Notes: a model not told the origin generated them from the letters alone. A DNA stretch of 64,000 nt from Erythrobacter sp. YT30 (GCF_001542875.1 NZ_LMAF01000002.1:519501-583500), one strand, 5' to 3'. Shown: positions 46,418-55,179, counted from the first letter of the stretch. Numbers and translations: made by a program.

Positions 46418-46431
46418 AATTGAATTCAATT
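46418..46431. promoter_or_regulatory. Palindromic operator between phyH-like and tetR-like genes
   Basis: AATTGAATTCAATT is a perfect 14-bp palindrome in the 94-bp divergent gap, 14 bp before the TetR start. The following TCAA adds a further overlapping half-site. Its position and symmetry fit a TetR dimer site controlling both genes. Confidence 0.6.
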
Positions 46432-46444
46432 CAAAAATGGATAT

Positions 46445-47059
46445 GTGGTGGACGAACTCAAAACCAACCAGGCAGTCAGCACCCGCAAAGCAGCGCGGCG
46501 CGAGGCGATCCTCGATGCGGCAGAAAAGCTGACAATCGAAACGGGCGGCGAGTTTGAAATCAGCCATCTTGCAAAGGCGGCCGGCGTTTCCAATGGCCTC
46601 GCCTATCATTATTTCGGATCGAAAGACGGCCTGATCGAAGCCGTGATTGACCGATTTTACCGGCGATATTCATTGGTGCTCGACAAGCCCACAGATCCCG
46701 ACATTGCCTGGTCTGTGCGGGAACGGGCGCGGCTCGAAGAGGTCATCGCGTTCCTTTACGCCGATCCTTTTGCGCCAACCGTCTTCGGATCATTGGCGCA
46801 CAGGCGCGTCACCGAAAGGGAATGGGAAATTCAACGCGACATGGTGGGCAAGGCTGCGCGCAATATCCGATCTGGCCAGCGCAGGGGCCACATCCCAACC
46901 GAGATCGATAGCGAGCTGGCAGGCGCCGCGATTATCGGCGCCGTCCGCGCAACGATGATCACAGCGATGCAAATGGAGCCTCGCCCGTCACCTGAAAAAG
47001 TGGCGGGCCAGCTTTGGGATATTATCGAAGGTGCCGTCGGCGTTCGGTCTGCTCGCTAG
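46445..47059 (+). CDS. TetR family transcriptional regulator
   Basis: 204 residues from a GTG at 46445 (a second GTG follows immediately). The HTH is RREAILDAAEKLTIETGGEFEISHLAKAAGVS with recognition helix NGLAYHYFGSKDGL. The helical C-terminal domain binds an unknown ligand. Divergent from the PhyH dioxygenase gene, which it probably regulates. Converges with nusG (10-nt gap). Confidence 0.9.
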   Translation: MVDELKTNQAVSTRKAARREAILDAAEKLTIETGGEFEISHLAKAAGVSNGLAYHYFGSKDGLIEAVIDRFYRRYSLVLDKPTDPDIAWSVRERARLEEVIAFLYADPFAPTVFGSLAHRRVTEREWEIQRDMVGKAARNIRSGQRRGHIPTEIDSELAGAAIIGAVRATMITAMQMEPRPSPEKVAGQLWDIIEGAVGVRSAR

Positions 47060-47069
47060 AGCGCACCGA

Positions 47070-47606
47070 TCACTTCACCAATTCAACCTGTTCAAAGTCG
47101 AGCTCGACAGGCGTCGCGCGGCCAAAGATCGAAACCGATACCTTGACCTTGGCTTTGTCGAAATCGAGTTCCTCGACAACTCCGTTGAAGCTTGCGAATG
47201 GGCCGTCGAGCACCTTGACCTGATCGCCGATTTCGTAATCGACGCTGATGTCCTGCTTAGGTGCGGCCTTCGCTTCTTCGACACCGCCGAAATAGCGCGC
47301 AGCTTCTTTTTCGCTGATCGGTTGCGGCTTGTTGCCTGATCCCAGAAAGCCGGTGACCTTGGGCGTGTTCTTCACGAGGTGATAGACATCGTCCGTCATG
47401 TTCAGCTTGGCAAGGACATAGCCGGGCATGAACTTGCGCTCGACCTGCACCTTTTTGCCCCGCTTTACTTCGGTGACGGTTTCGGTCGGCACTTCGACTT
47501 CTTCGACGCCTTCGGACAGACCCAGCCGATCTGCTTCGGCGAGGATTGCCTCTTTCACCTTGTTTTCAAAGCCCGAATAAGCGTGGATGATGTACCAGCG
47601 AGCCAT
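47070..47606 (-). CDS. nusG: Transcription termination/antitermination protein NusG
   Basis: 178 residues. It begins RWYIIHAYSGFENKVKEAI, continues with VQVERKFMPGYVLAKLNMTDDVYHLVKNTPKVTGFLG, and ends with a KOW domain (YEIGDQVKVLDGPFASFNGVVEELD). It binds RNA polymerase and couples transcription to Rho or ribosomes. AAGGACACTCC precedes the ATG. It is downstream of secE (48-nt gap), but rplK is displaced. Confidence 0.98.
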   Translation of the reverse strand: MARWYIIHAYSGFENKVKEAILAEADRLGLSEGVEEVEVPTETVTEVKRGKKVQVERKFMPGYVLAKLNMTDDVYHLVKNTPKVTGFLGSGNKPQPISEKEAARYFGGVEEAKAAPKQDISVDYEIGDQVKVLDGPFASFNGVVEELDFDKAKVKVSVSIFGRATPVELDFEQVELVK

Positions 47607-47654
47607 GGAGTGTCCTTAGAATTCTTATGTTTGGGTAAGCCAGCAGCCAGCCGG

Positions 47655-47864
47655 TCAGGCAAGCCGCAGCAAGAAATTGACGATGGCGTTAAAACCGCTG
47701 TCGACGCCCAGGAAGAACAGCGAGAGGATCACCATCAGAATAAAGACGAAGATCGCAGTGCGAACCGTCTCTTCGCGCGTAGGCCACACGACTTTGCGGG
47801 TTTCCGAGCGCACTTCGTTCACGAATTGCGGAATGCTCGTCTTGGTCTTCTTTTCCTCGGCCAT
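47655..47864 (-). CDS. secE: Preprotein translocase subunit SecE
   Basis: 69 residues, typical short SecE. The amphipathic helix FVNEVRSETRKVVWPTREETVRT is followed by a single transmembrane helix (AIFVFILMVILSLFFLGVDSG). It stabilises SecY in the SecYEG channel. It is first in the secE-nusG transcript. Confidence 0.96.
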   Translation of the reverse strand: MAEEKKTKTSIPQFVNEVRSETRKVVWPTREETVRTAIFVFILMVILSLFFLGVDSGFNAIVNFLLRLA

Positions 47865-48230
47865 GGTCTTGGCAGCCTCTAATCTGTCCGAGCGAGCTGC
47901 AAACGCGTCTCGCCAAAGTCTTTGAGGTAGGGTCCATCGCCGCCCGGGACAAGATTGCGGGGGGCTGAAACACTACCGATGCGTGGAATTGCCCTCGCTA
48001 TTATTGCGCGCATGATCGGAAAGCAAGGAGTGATTTTCTCCGAGACCATGCCACCCGCTCCGCACAAGAGCGATCAAACAAAAATGTGACACCAACGCAC
48101 TTGGCGCGCCGAGTTACGATTGAGGGCTAGTCAAGGCGCGGCAGCCGCTTTAGCAATGCAGGTTTGAGGGATACCGTGCCGCAAAGCACGCGGGTCAGCA
48201 TACAATACGAATTCAGGGGATTTCCAACAC
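47865..48230. other. 366-bp divergent region between secE and the AgcS gene
   Basis: It should carry the secE-nusG promoter and that of the symporter gene. Only short frames without good ribosome sites were seen (one of 36 codons near 47980 on the plus strand). No tRNA or strong palindrome is present; the usual tRNA-Trp is 2.3 kb away. Confidence 0.5.
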
Positions 48231-49778
48231 ATGGCCGCACCACAATCAGGATCGACGACAATCGTCGATGAAGTCGTCAATGTATCTGACTTTATCTGGG
48301 GTGGTGAATGGAGAGGCGAACAGATCCTTGAAATAGCAGGGATCCCCGTCCCCCCAATGACAATCATCCTGCTTGGCATCGGCCTTTGGATGATGGTGGG
48401 CCTGAGATTCTACCCGATCATCAAATTCGGCTCTGCGATCAAAGGCCTGTTTGCCGGGCGCAAAGGCGAAGGGGCTGGCGAGATTTCACCATTCGCTGCG
48501 CTTTCAACCGCGCTTTCGGGGCAAGTCGGCACCGGCAACCTTGCTGGGGTTGCGTTTGCGATTGCCTGGGGCGGACCGGGCGCTGTATTCTGGATGTGGG
48601 TTACCGCGCTCATTGGTATGGCGCTGGCCTTTGCTGAAGGTTCGCTGGCCATTCGCTATCGCGAGACCACGAGCGATGGCGTGAAACGTGGCGGCCCGAT
48701 GAGCTACATCATGATGGGTTTGGGGCCAAAATACACCTGGCTTGCCATCATATTCTGCATTGGCACGCTGTTCTCTGCGCTGGTGACGGGCAATTCGATC
48801 CAGTCAAACGAGGTTGCGACGGGTCTTTATGAACTGTTCGGCATTGAACGCTGGATCGGCGGGCTTGTCGTCGCGCTTGCGGTGTTCGTCGTGATTATCG
48901 GCGGGATCAAATCAATCGGCAGCGTCGCTGAAAAGGTGATCCCGTTCATGGCGGGGGCGTACATCGTATTGGCGATCATCGCGCTTGTCCTGAACGCGGG
49001 CGATCTTCCTGAGACATTCGGATTGATCTTTGCCGGCGCGTTCAACAATCAGGCGGCTGAAGGCGGATTTGTCGGCGCGGCGATCATCATCGCGATCCGT
49101 GCCGGTGTTGCGCGCGGGCTGTTTTCAAACGAGGCCGGGCAAGGTTCAACGCCGATCGCGCACGCCGTGGCTCAAACCGATGATCCCGAACAGCAGGGCC
49201 GCATGGCGATGCTGGGCACATTCATCGATACGATCGTGATCTGCACCATGACGGCGCTTGTGATCCTGACGGTACAAGGCGATTTCACTGGCGCGGGCCA
49301 AGCGGTTGAGCATGTCTGGCAATCGGATCTTTCGACTGTTGAAACCGCTGGGGTTGCGACCACCATCGCCGCCTACAGTGCCGCGTTCCCGACGTTGATC
49401 GCAGGCGTTCCGCTGGGCACATTGGTTGTCAGCGTGGCGTTGATCCTGTTCGTCTTCACCACTTTGCTCACATGGAGCTATTACGGTGAGCGCGCGATTA
49501 CCTTCATTTATGATCGCATTCCCGGATCAACACGCGGCGGGGAGAAGATCCTCCACATCATCTGGCGCGTGATCTGGTGTGTGGCGATTTTCGTCGGCGC
49601 GACCCAGCCATCGCAACTGGTCTGGCGTCTGGGCGATATCTCCAACGCGGCGATGGCGCTGCCGAACCTGCTGGCTCTGGCATTGCTTTCAGGCGTGGTG
49701 TTCAAGATCGCGCGCGGGGACAAGTCCGCTGGCGAAGATCACCATGTCGAAACCCCGGAAGAGCCCGAGGAATACTAA
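48231..49778 (+). CDS. Alanine/glycine:cation symporter family protein (AgcS)
   Basis: 515 residues, about 11 membrane helices. The family signature is clear: ALSTALSGQVGTGNLAGVAFAIAWGGPGAVFWMW and RGLFSNEAGQGSTPIAHAVA, with IRYRETTSDGVKRGGPMSYI between. It imports alanine or glycine with sodium. It lies on the strand opposite to secE-nusG, inside what is normally the tRNA-Trp-secE interval. No regulatory element was recognised. Confidence 0.94.
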   Translation: MAAPQSGSTTIVDEVVNVSDFIWGGEWRGEQILEIAGIPVPPMTIILLGIGLWMMVGLRFYPIIKFGSAIKGLFAGRKGEGAGEISPFAALSTALSGQVGTGNLAGVAFAIAWGGPGAVFWMWVTALIGMALAFAEGSLAIRYRETTSDGVKRGGPMSYIMMGLGPKYTWLAIIFCIGTLFSALVTGNSIQSNEVATGLYELFGIERWIGGLVVALAVFVVIIGGIKSIGSVAEKVIPFMAGAYIVLAIIALVLNAGDLPETFGLIFAGAFNNQAAEGGFVGAAIIIAIRAGVARGLFSNEAGQGSTPIAHAVAQTDDPEQQGRMAMLGTFIDTIVICTMTALVILTVQGDFTGAGQAVEHVWQSDLSTVETAGVATTIAAYSAAFPTLIAGVPLGTLVVSVALILFVFTTLLTWSYYGERAITFIYDRIPGSTRGGEKILHIIWRVIWCVAIFVGATQPSQLVWRLGDISNAAMALPNLLALALLSGVVFKIARGDKSAGEDHHVETPEEPEEY

Positions 49779-49816
49779 GAGCGAGTTGTTGGAATGGCTG
49801 ACAGGCAGCGTGCTTG

Positions 49817-49966
49817 TTAGCGCTTTCCGAGCAGACGTTCAATCCAGCTTGGCTCGTACATTGGGCGGACCTTGCCATAGGCCAACGCGCGGATGGCCGG
49901 ATCCATGGGAGGACGCGGACTGATCCATTTGTCGGGACGCGAAGAACGGATGGTTGCTTGGGTCAT
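49817..49966 (-). CDS. 49-residue conserved-looking small protein
   Basis: ATG at 49966 with AAGGAG 8 nt upstream, ending TAA at 49817. The protein is basic and Pro-rich, with no membrane helix: it starts MTQATIRSSRPDKW, has MDPAIRALAYGKVRPMYEP in the middle and ends WIERLLGKR. The closing GKVxPMxxP...RLLG(K/R)R pattern resembles short uncharacterised proteins of sphingomonads that I recall only vaguely. It lies between the AgcS gene end (38-nt gap, convergent) and tRNA-Trp. The function is unknown. Confidence 0.7.
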   Translation of the reverse strand: MTQATIRSSRPDKWISPRPPMDPAIRALAYGKVRPMYEPSWIERLLGKR

Positions 49967-50086
49967 GGCGTTGTCTCCTTACCGAGGATTGGCTTCGGTT
50001 CGGCGATGATTATGCACGGCTCAGCTGCCAGAAAGCTGAGCTTGGTGTTCGGCTTTCGTTAATTTTTAAACAGATTTTTATGAATG

Positions 50087-50102
50087 GGCTATGCGCATAG
50101 CC
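50087..50102. terminator. 16-bp palindrome downstream of tRNA-Trp
   Basis: GGCTATGCGCATAGCC is perfectly palindromic and lies 42 nt beyond the tRNA 3' end on the minus strand. As RNA it forms a 6-bp stem with a GCGC loop. No T-run follows on that strand, so termination or processing is only a suggestion. Confidence 0.35.
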
Positions 50103-50143
50103 AAGGTCGCTTCGCGCAGCTCTATCTTCGCTTAAGAAGGAAA

Positions 50144-50219
50144 TGGCAGGGGTGACAGGATTCGAACCCGTGGCCCTCGGTTTTGGAGACCGATGCTCTA
50201 CCAACTGAGCTACACCCCT
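50144..50219 (-). tRNA. tRNA-Trp (anticodon CCA)
   Basis: 76 nt including an encoded 3' CCA. The acceptor stem AGGGGTG pairs with CACCCCT. The D-arm has AGCTCAGTTGGTAGAGC. The anticodon stem TCGGT/ACCGA encloses loop CTCCAAA, giving anticodon CCA. The T-arm has GGGTTCGAATCC. It is on the same strand as secE-nusG, to which it is usually adjacent, but a symporter and a small gene intervene. Confidence 0.97.
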
Positions 50220-50320
50220 GCAGGAGCAGCGCCCTCTATAACGCCTTGGCGCTGGGTGCAACAGGTGTTTGACATTCTGGCACTAGCCCCCGTTCGCCAA
50301 GCTGATACAACGAACCCGCC

Positions 50321-51064
50321 ATGCATTCCCCGTTGCGCAGCCCCATACCTGTTGAGACTTTGTTGCTTGCCTATCGCAGCGGCATTTTCCCGATGGCGGA
50401 CAAGCGCGAAGACCAGGAAATCTTCTGGGTGGAGCCGCGCGACAGGGCCATCATTCCGCTGGATCGCCTGCACGTTTCCAAGTCCTTGCGCAAAGTCCTG
50501 CGTTCAGATCGCTACACCGTCACCATCGATAGGGCGTTTGACGCGGTGATCCGCGCCTGCGCTGATCCGCGCCCGGGACATCCTGAAACGTGGATCAGTG
50601 AAAGGATCATCGCAAGCTACATCCAACTGCACCGCGCGGGCCATGCGCACTCGATTGAATGCTGGGCGCATGGCCGTGCCGGAGCAGAAGACGATGCAGG
50701 GCCTCCCCGCCTGGTTGGCGGCCTCTATGGCGTGTCGTTTGACCAGGTGTTTTGCGGAGAGAGCATGTTCAGCCGCGCCGACAATGCGAGTAAGGTCGCC
50801 TTGTGCTGGCTCGTTGCGCTGATGCGCCATGCGGGTTTCAGATTGCTCGATTGCCAGTTCATGACCGATCATCTGGCGACAATGGGTGCAACCGAGTTGC
50901 CGCAACCTATGTATTTGAAAGCCCTTGCCGCGGCCCGCGGTGATCCGAACCTATCCTTGCGTCAGGCTTTTGATCATTTCGCGAGTGCTTACGGCGGAAC
51001 TGATGCGCCTCAGGCCTCATCCCCAGGAAAGCGCATCGCGCAATCCTTGACCCACACATCGTAG
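50321..51064 (+). CDS. aat: Leucyl/phenylalanyl-tRNA--protein transferase
   Basis: 247 residues. Family motifs: LLLAYRSGIFPMAD near the N-terminus, FWVEPRDRAIIPL, AGHAHSIECW, LVGGLYGVSFDQVFCGESMFSR and LLDCQFMTDHLATMGA. It transfers Leu or Phe to N-terminal Arg/Lys of proteins, marking them for ClpAP degradation (N-end rule). Its 3' end overlaps the convergent DUF2155 gene by 55 nt. Confidence 0.95.
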   Translation: MHSPLRSPIPVETLLLAYRSGIFPMADKREDQEIFWVEPRDRAIIPLDRLHVSKSLRKVLRSDRYTVTIDRAFDAVIRACADPRPGHPETWISERIIASYIQLHRAGHAHSIECWAHGRAGAEDDAGPPRLVGGLYGVSFDQVFCGESMFSRADNASKVALCWLVALMRHAGFRLLDCQFMTDHLATMGATELPQPMYLKALAAARGDPNLSLRQAFDHFASAYGGTDAPQASSPGKRIAQSLTHTS

Positions 51065-51537
51065 ATTGGATGTTCCACCACGTTCAAGCTTGGTGAGCGT
51101 TTGAACAGCCAACCGGAAAAGACGCGGGTGTGACTGGACCGCCCGCGCTCAAGCACATCGACTTGCACAAATGCACCAGTTTCCTGCGGCATTTCCCAAG
51201 GCGCGGTGCGCTCGCACGCGGCGAGCGTCACGATGACAGGGCCTTCTTCACGGGTTTCGCCGGGCCGCATCTCAAGATCGATCGATACATTGTTGCGCTT
51301 ATTGAGAAGGCCGATCGTGGCAACCCGCTCTTCCATTGGCGTGCCGTCTTCTGCAGCAGCTTCGATGTCGTCGGCAGCTTGGCTGCCAGAAGTGTTGTTA
51401 GCAGGATCGGCAGGCGCAGTCTCAGAGCTGGCCGTAGCTTCGACCGCAGCCACCTCATTGGGCTCAGATGCTTCTTCTGAACACGCAGTAAGCGCCAATA
51501 GTCCGCTCATCATCAAGGCAGGTGCCAAATAGCGCAT
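51010..51537 (-). CDS. DUF2155 family lipoprotein
   Basis: 175 residues. A lipobox LTAC places the lipidated Cys at C19. A low-complexity Ala/Glu/Thr/Ser linker leads to the DUF2155 domain: ATIGLLNKRNNVSIDLEMRPGE, ACERTAPWEMPQETGAFVQVDV, VFSGWLFKRSPSLNVVEHPIYDVWVKDC. Members are periplasmic alphaproteobacterial proteins of unknown role. It is in a four-gene minus-strand run with NDUFA12, DUF192 and recX; NDUFA12 lies 19 nt upstream. Confidence 0.88.
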   Translation of the reverse strand: MRYLAPALMMSGLLALTACSEEASEPNEVAAVEATASSETAPADPANNTSGSQAADDIEAAAEDGTPMEERVATIGLLNKRNNVSIDLEMRPGETREEGPVIVTLAACERTAPWEMPQETGAFVQVDVLERGRSSHTRVFSGWLFKRSPSLNVVEHPIYDVWVKDCAMRFPGDEA

Positions 51538-51556
51538 GATGCAAGGTTAGCCCGGC

Positions 51557-51982
51557 TTAAGCGTCGTCACCCGGAGACCAGGCTTCGTAATCGCCGACAG
51601 CTGCTGCTCGTTTGCCGCCGCGCTCTAATGCGCCTTGCGGACGATAGGCTGCCGCTGTGCCGGTGGCGTTGGGAGTGTAATCGACTTCCCAAATCTTGGC
51701 AGGCGGCAGATGGCTTTCGGGGACATCGTCAAACGCACCATGCAGCCAGCCGTGCCATTCAGCGGGCACGCGGCTCGCATCATTGGCGCCATCGTAGATC
51801 ACCCAGCGACGCTCACGCTGGATGTAAGAGCCATTTGATGGCGCATCCGACTTTTTGGCAGACCGATAGTATTTGTTGCCCTGCGCATCGGTTCCGACGT
51901 GCTCTCCATTGCGCGAAGACCACAATTGCGTGCCGATGGTTGCACCATCCCACCAAGTGAAGATTTTTCCGAAGATTCCCAT
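51557..51982 (-). CDS. NADH:ubiquinone oxidoreductase accessory subunit NDUFA12 homologue
   Basis: 141 residues from the ATG at 51982. It contains the family segments FTWWDGATIGTQLWSSRNGEHVGTDAQGNKYY, RRWVIYDGANDASRVPAEWHGWLH and the C-terminal AYRPQGALERGGKR. It is a supernumerary complex I subunit shared by alphaproteobacteria and mitochondria, bound at the matrix/cytoplasmic arm. Core nuo genes are not in the window. Confidence 0.94.
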   Translation of the reverse strand: MGIFGKIFTWWDGATIGTQLWSSRNGEHVGTDAQGNKYYRSAKKSDAPSNGSYIQRERRWVIYDGANDASRVPAEWHGWLHGAFDDVPESHLPPAKIWEVDYTPNATGTAAAYRPQGALERGGKRAAAVGDYEAWSPGDDA

Positions 51983-52058
51983 GGGCGTGCGCACTAGCTC
52001 AATTGGTGGCCCGCGCCAATATGGGTTTTATCGCTTTTGGTGACCGAGCAGCCTGCAA

Positions 52059-52577
52059 TCAATCAACGTCCCACATCACCTCATCGCCCGGCTTAATGCC
52101 CAACTCCTCTGCAAGACCACCGCGAATCTCGAACACCGCGCTCGCAAGACCTGCAGATGGCAGGGATTCGAGCGAATAGGGAACAGCGTCGGCGGCGATA
52201 TTGGTGATCTTTCCGTCAGGGCCAATGAAGATAATGTCGAGCGAAAGAGGCGTGTTCTTCATCCAGAAACTGCGCTGTTGCGGCACTTCTGTCGGGAAAA
52301 TCATCGCTTCATCATCAGCAAGCTCGGTTCGAAACATCAGTCCGCGCGTTTGCGCCTCGGCTGTGTCGGCAAGCTCAGTATCGAAAGTGATTGTCTCATC
52401 GCCGCTTTTCACAGTGACGTCGATGATCTGCAGGCCGGAAACAGGATGGCGTCGTATCTCCGTTTTGGCAGCGCCCGCTTGTGAACTTTGCGAGTTTTGC
52501 GACAACGCCGCGCCGCTTTCAGCAGGCGAACACGCGGCAACCGCGAAAGCAACGCCAAGATACAGAACTCTCACCAC
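52059..52577 (-). CDS. DUF192 family lipoprotein
   Basis: 172 residues from a GTG at 52577 that overlaps the recX stop (GTGGTGA). A lipobox AVAAC is at C16. The DUF192 fold is clear: ELADTAEAQTRGLMFRTELADDEAMIF, RSFWMKNTPLSLDIIFIGPDGKI and VFEIRGGLAEELGIKPGDEV. The function of the family is unknown; it is a small exported protein common in proteobacteria. It is translationally coupled to recX. Confidence 0.9.
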   Translation of the reverse strand: MVRVLYLGVAFAVAACSPAESGAALSQNSQSSQAGAAKTEIRRHPVSGLQIIDVTVKSGDETITFDTELADTAEAQTRGLMFRTELADDEAMIFPTEVPQQRSFWMKNTPLSLDIIFIGPDGKITNIAADAVPYSLESLPSAGLASAVFEIRGGLAEELGIKPGDEVMWDVD

Positions 52578-53242
52578 AACCCGCTCTCCTGCGATTTATC
52601 GTCGGCCTCTTGCGTTTGCGCCTCGTCCAACCATTCGTCGATCTCATCCACTCGCGATGCATCAAGGATGAACCGTACATGCTCAAAGACATGGCCTGCG
52701 CGCAGCATTGCCGCAATCTGTTTGTCTCGCAGTTTTTGGACTGCGATCCGATCAGTCTGCTCCTCATCAGGCTGATCTGCGCCAAAAGGGCCAAAGCGCC
52801 GCTTCTTCGCAAGCAGAATTGCGGCACGCCGTGCTTCGGCCTCGCTTGGTGCATGTGCCTCGCGCACCGGTTCTTCAACGCCCGCCGCCCATAGAGCTTG
52901 CTCCACACGCCTGGCGCCATATCCGCGATGGGTAAGATCGCGCGATTTGGCCCGTGCATAGGCATCATCATTGACGTAACCGAGTTCGATCAGCCTGGTG
53001 ACAAGGCCAGTGACATCCAGCTCAACCGTACGTCCATCTTCGTCCTCAATAACGCCGCGCTCGCGGATCTTGCGCGCCAGATAACCTTCGAGCTTTGCTC
53101 CTGTGGTCGCGAACCGGGCGGCATAATGCAGTGCCAGATCGCGCAGACGTGTTTCATCCAGCGGCTTGCGCTTCTTGGGCGCTCGTTTTCGTGCGGTGAC
53201 ATTCCGCCCACGCCGAGATGGTGAGTGATCGTCAACGGCCAC
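52571..53242 (-). CDS. recX: RecX family regulatory protein
   Basis: 223 residues from a GTG. Three-helix RecX-type repeats are visible: LRDLALHYAARFATTGAKLEGYLARKI, LVTRLIELGYVNDDAYARAKSRDLTHRGYGARRVEQAL and a C-terminal helical repeat. RecX inhibits RecA filament assembly. The N-terminus is basic (ARKRAPKKRKP), as in alphaproteobacterial members. recA is not adjacent. Confidence 0.85.
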   Translation of the reverse strand: MAVDDHSPSRRGRNVTARKRAPKKRKPLDETRLRDLALHYAARFATTGAKLEGYLARKIRERGVIEDEDGRTVELDVTGLVTRLIELGYVNDDAYARAKSRDLTHRGYGARRVEQALWAAGVEEPVREAHAPSEAEARRAAILLAKKRRFGPFGADQPDEEQTDRIAVQKLRDKQIAAMLRAGHVFEHVRFILDASRVDEIDEWLDEAQTQEADDKSQESGLW

Positions 53243-53430
53243 AGATGCGTTCCGCTACACTACCAAACGGTGACAATTTGCTTTCTCGTGAAACCATTTC
53301 GCCTTATTCGTGCCACAGTCCTTATCAAATGGAAAAAAAACGGATCGCACCGCATCTTTATGACGCGGGGACAAGGGATATGATAGGGCGCTTTGCGAAG
53401 CGTCGTAAGCTACGGGTATCGCTAAAGAAA

Positions 53431-55179
53431 ATGACCGACGCCGCATTACAGCCGACGCCGAATGACTGCGATTTGCCACGAATTCGCGCGCAATTCGCAA
53501 CCTTTAATGAAGCCGTAGATTACGCTGCGCGCTCGCAAAAGGGGCTTAATTTCCACGATATGCGGGGAAAACTCGAACGGGTTTATCCCTTCTCCGAGCT
53601 TAGAGACGATGCACTCGTCATGACGCGGCGCCTGATCGCTGCAGGAATAAGGCCTGAAGATCGCGTGGCCTTGGTCGCAGAAACAGGCCCTGAGTTTGCT
53701 GCTCTTTTCTGCGCTTGTGTTTATGCAGGCGCGTGGCCTGTGCCTCTTCCTTTGCCGACCACGTTTGGGGGCAAGGACAGTTACATCGATCAATTGAGCG
53801 TCCAGCTTTCAAGCTGCGATCCCGCAATACTTCTCTATCCTGAAGAGATTGCCGAAATGGCTGGGGCTGCTGCAGAGCGCCAAGGTTGCCCTGGTGAAAC
53901 GTGGGAAGAGTTTGCTACCCGCGATGCGCCAGAATGCGACTTCCCTGAAGTTTCCTCTCAGGACATTTGTTACCTGCAATATTCGAGCGGATCGACCCGC
54001 TTCCCGCAAGGCGTAGCGGTGACGCACGAAGCTTTACTGCACAACCTTTATGGTCATTCGACAAGCATGAACCTGCAGGATAACGAACGCTGCGTGAGCT
54101 GGTTGCCGTGGTATCACGATATGGGTTTGGTTGGATGTTTCCTGTCGTTGATCGCTAATCAGGTTTCAGGCGATTATTTGAAGCCAGATGCTTTCGCGCG
54201 TCGCCCGCTTGCGTGGCTGGATATGATCAGCGCCAATGAAGGCACGACGATATCGTATTCTCCGACTTTTGGTTACGACATTTGCGCACGCCGCATTTCC
54301 AGCCAAAGCCACGTGGCAGAACGATTTGATCTTTCGCGCTGGCGGCTCGCTGGCAATGGTGCGGACATGATCCGGCCGGATGTGATGCAAAGCTTCGTCA
54401 ACGCGTTCGCGGATGCTGGATTTAAGGCTTCTAGTTTCACCCCCTCTTATGGTCTTGCAGAAGCAGTTCTTGGTGTCACCGTGATGCCGCCCGGAGAAGG
54501 CATTAGAGTGGAACTGGTCGAAGAAGAGCGACTGTCAGGAACTCCGCGCGATCTCTCTCGTCCTGCCCGCTACCGCGCGATCGTCAATTGCGGCAAGCCG
54601 ATGCCAGACATGGTGGTCGAAATCCGGGGCGAAGATGGGCATAAGCGTGGCGATCGTCAGATCGGTAAAGTGTGGTGCAGCGGCCCCAGCGTCATGCATT
54701 CCTATTTCCGCAACCAAGATGCCACCGAGGACTGCCTCGTGCCCGATGATGCGGGCAAGACTTGGCTCGACACAGGCGACATGGGCTATCTCGCCGATGG
54801 TTATCTGTTCATCGTTGGCCGCGCCAAAGACATGATCATCATCAACGGGAAAAACCATTGGCCGCAGGACATTGAGTGGGCCGTGGAACAGCTTCCCGGC
54901 TTCAATCACGGCGATATTGCTGCTTTCTCAGTCGAGACAGACAATGGGGAAGAAGCGCCCGCTGTACTGGTTCATTGCCGCGTTTCCGATCCCGTAGAAC
55001 GGGTCAAACTTCGCGAACAAATCGCCGACAAAGTCCGTTCAGTCACTGGAATGAGCTGCGTTGTCGAGCTGGTGCCACCACGCACACTGCCGCGCACATC
55101 GTCAGGCAAGCTGAGCCGGGCGAAAGCGAAGAAGCTTTATCTTGCGGGCGAGATCGTGCCGCTCGACTTGGCGGCTTAA
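53431..55179 (+). CDS. Fatty acyl-AMP ligase (FAAL-type AMP-binding protein)
   Basis: 582 residues from the ATG at 53431, which matches the usual length and N-terminus; the frame is open to 53218 but poorly supported. Motifs: YLQYSSGSTRFPQGVAVTH (nucleotide loop), SWLPWYHDMGLVG, SYGLAEAVLGVT, WLDTGDMGYLADGYLFIVGRAKDMIIINGKNHWPQDIE and the terminal PRTSSGKLSR with catalytic Lys. FAALs adenylate fatty acids and pass them to acyl carrier proteins of polyketide, lipopeptide or lipid pathways. No ACP or PKS is adjacent. Confidence 0.9.
   Translation: MTDAALQPTPNDCDLPRIRAQFATFNEAVDYAARSQKGLNFHDMRGKLERVYPFSELRDDALVMTRRLIAAGIRPEDRVALVAETGPEFAALFCACVYAGAWPVPLPLPTTFGGKDSYIDQLSVQLSSCDPAILLYPEEIAEMAGAAAERQGCPGETWEEFATRDAPECDFPEVSSQDICYLQYSSGSTRFPQGVAVTHEALLHNLYGHSTSMNLQDNERCVSWLPWYHDMGLVGCFLSLIANQVSGDYLKPDAFARRPLAWLDMISANEGTTISYSPTFGYDICARRISSQSHVAERFDLSRWRLAGNGADMIRPDVMQSFVNAFADAGFKASSFTPSYGLAEAVLGVTVMPPGEGIRVELVEEERLSGTPRDLSRPARYRAIVNCGKPMPDMVVEIRGEDGHKRGDRQIGKVWCSGPSVMHSYFRNQDATEDCLVPDDAGKTWLDTGDMGYLADGYLFIVGRAKDMIIINGKNHWPQDIEWAVEQLPGFNHGDIAAFSVETDNGEEAPAVLVHCRVSDPVERVKLREQIADKVRSVTGMSCVVELVPPRTLPRTSSGKLSRAKAKKLYLAGEIVPLDLAA

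Noticed and set aside
47980..48090. 36-codon plus-strand frame between secE and the AgcS gene
   Set aside because: No ribosome site and no resemblance to any small protein family.
50019..50041. Hairpin GCTCAGCT / AGCTGAGC near the 49-residue gene
   Set aside because: An 8-bp stem without a T-run on either strand; likely part of the promoter or leader, with no clear role.
53218..53430. 71-codon N-terminal extension of the fatty acyl-AMP ligase
   Set aside because: It overlaps the recX start region, has no family similarity, and homologues begin near the ATG at 53431.
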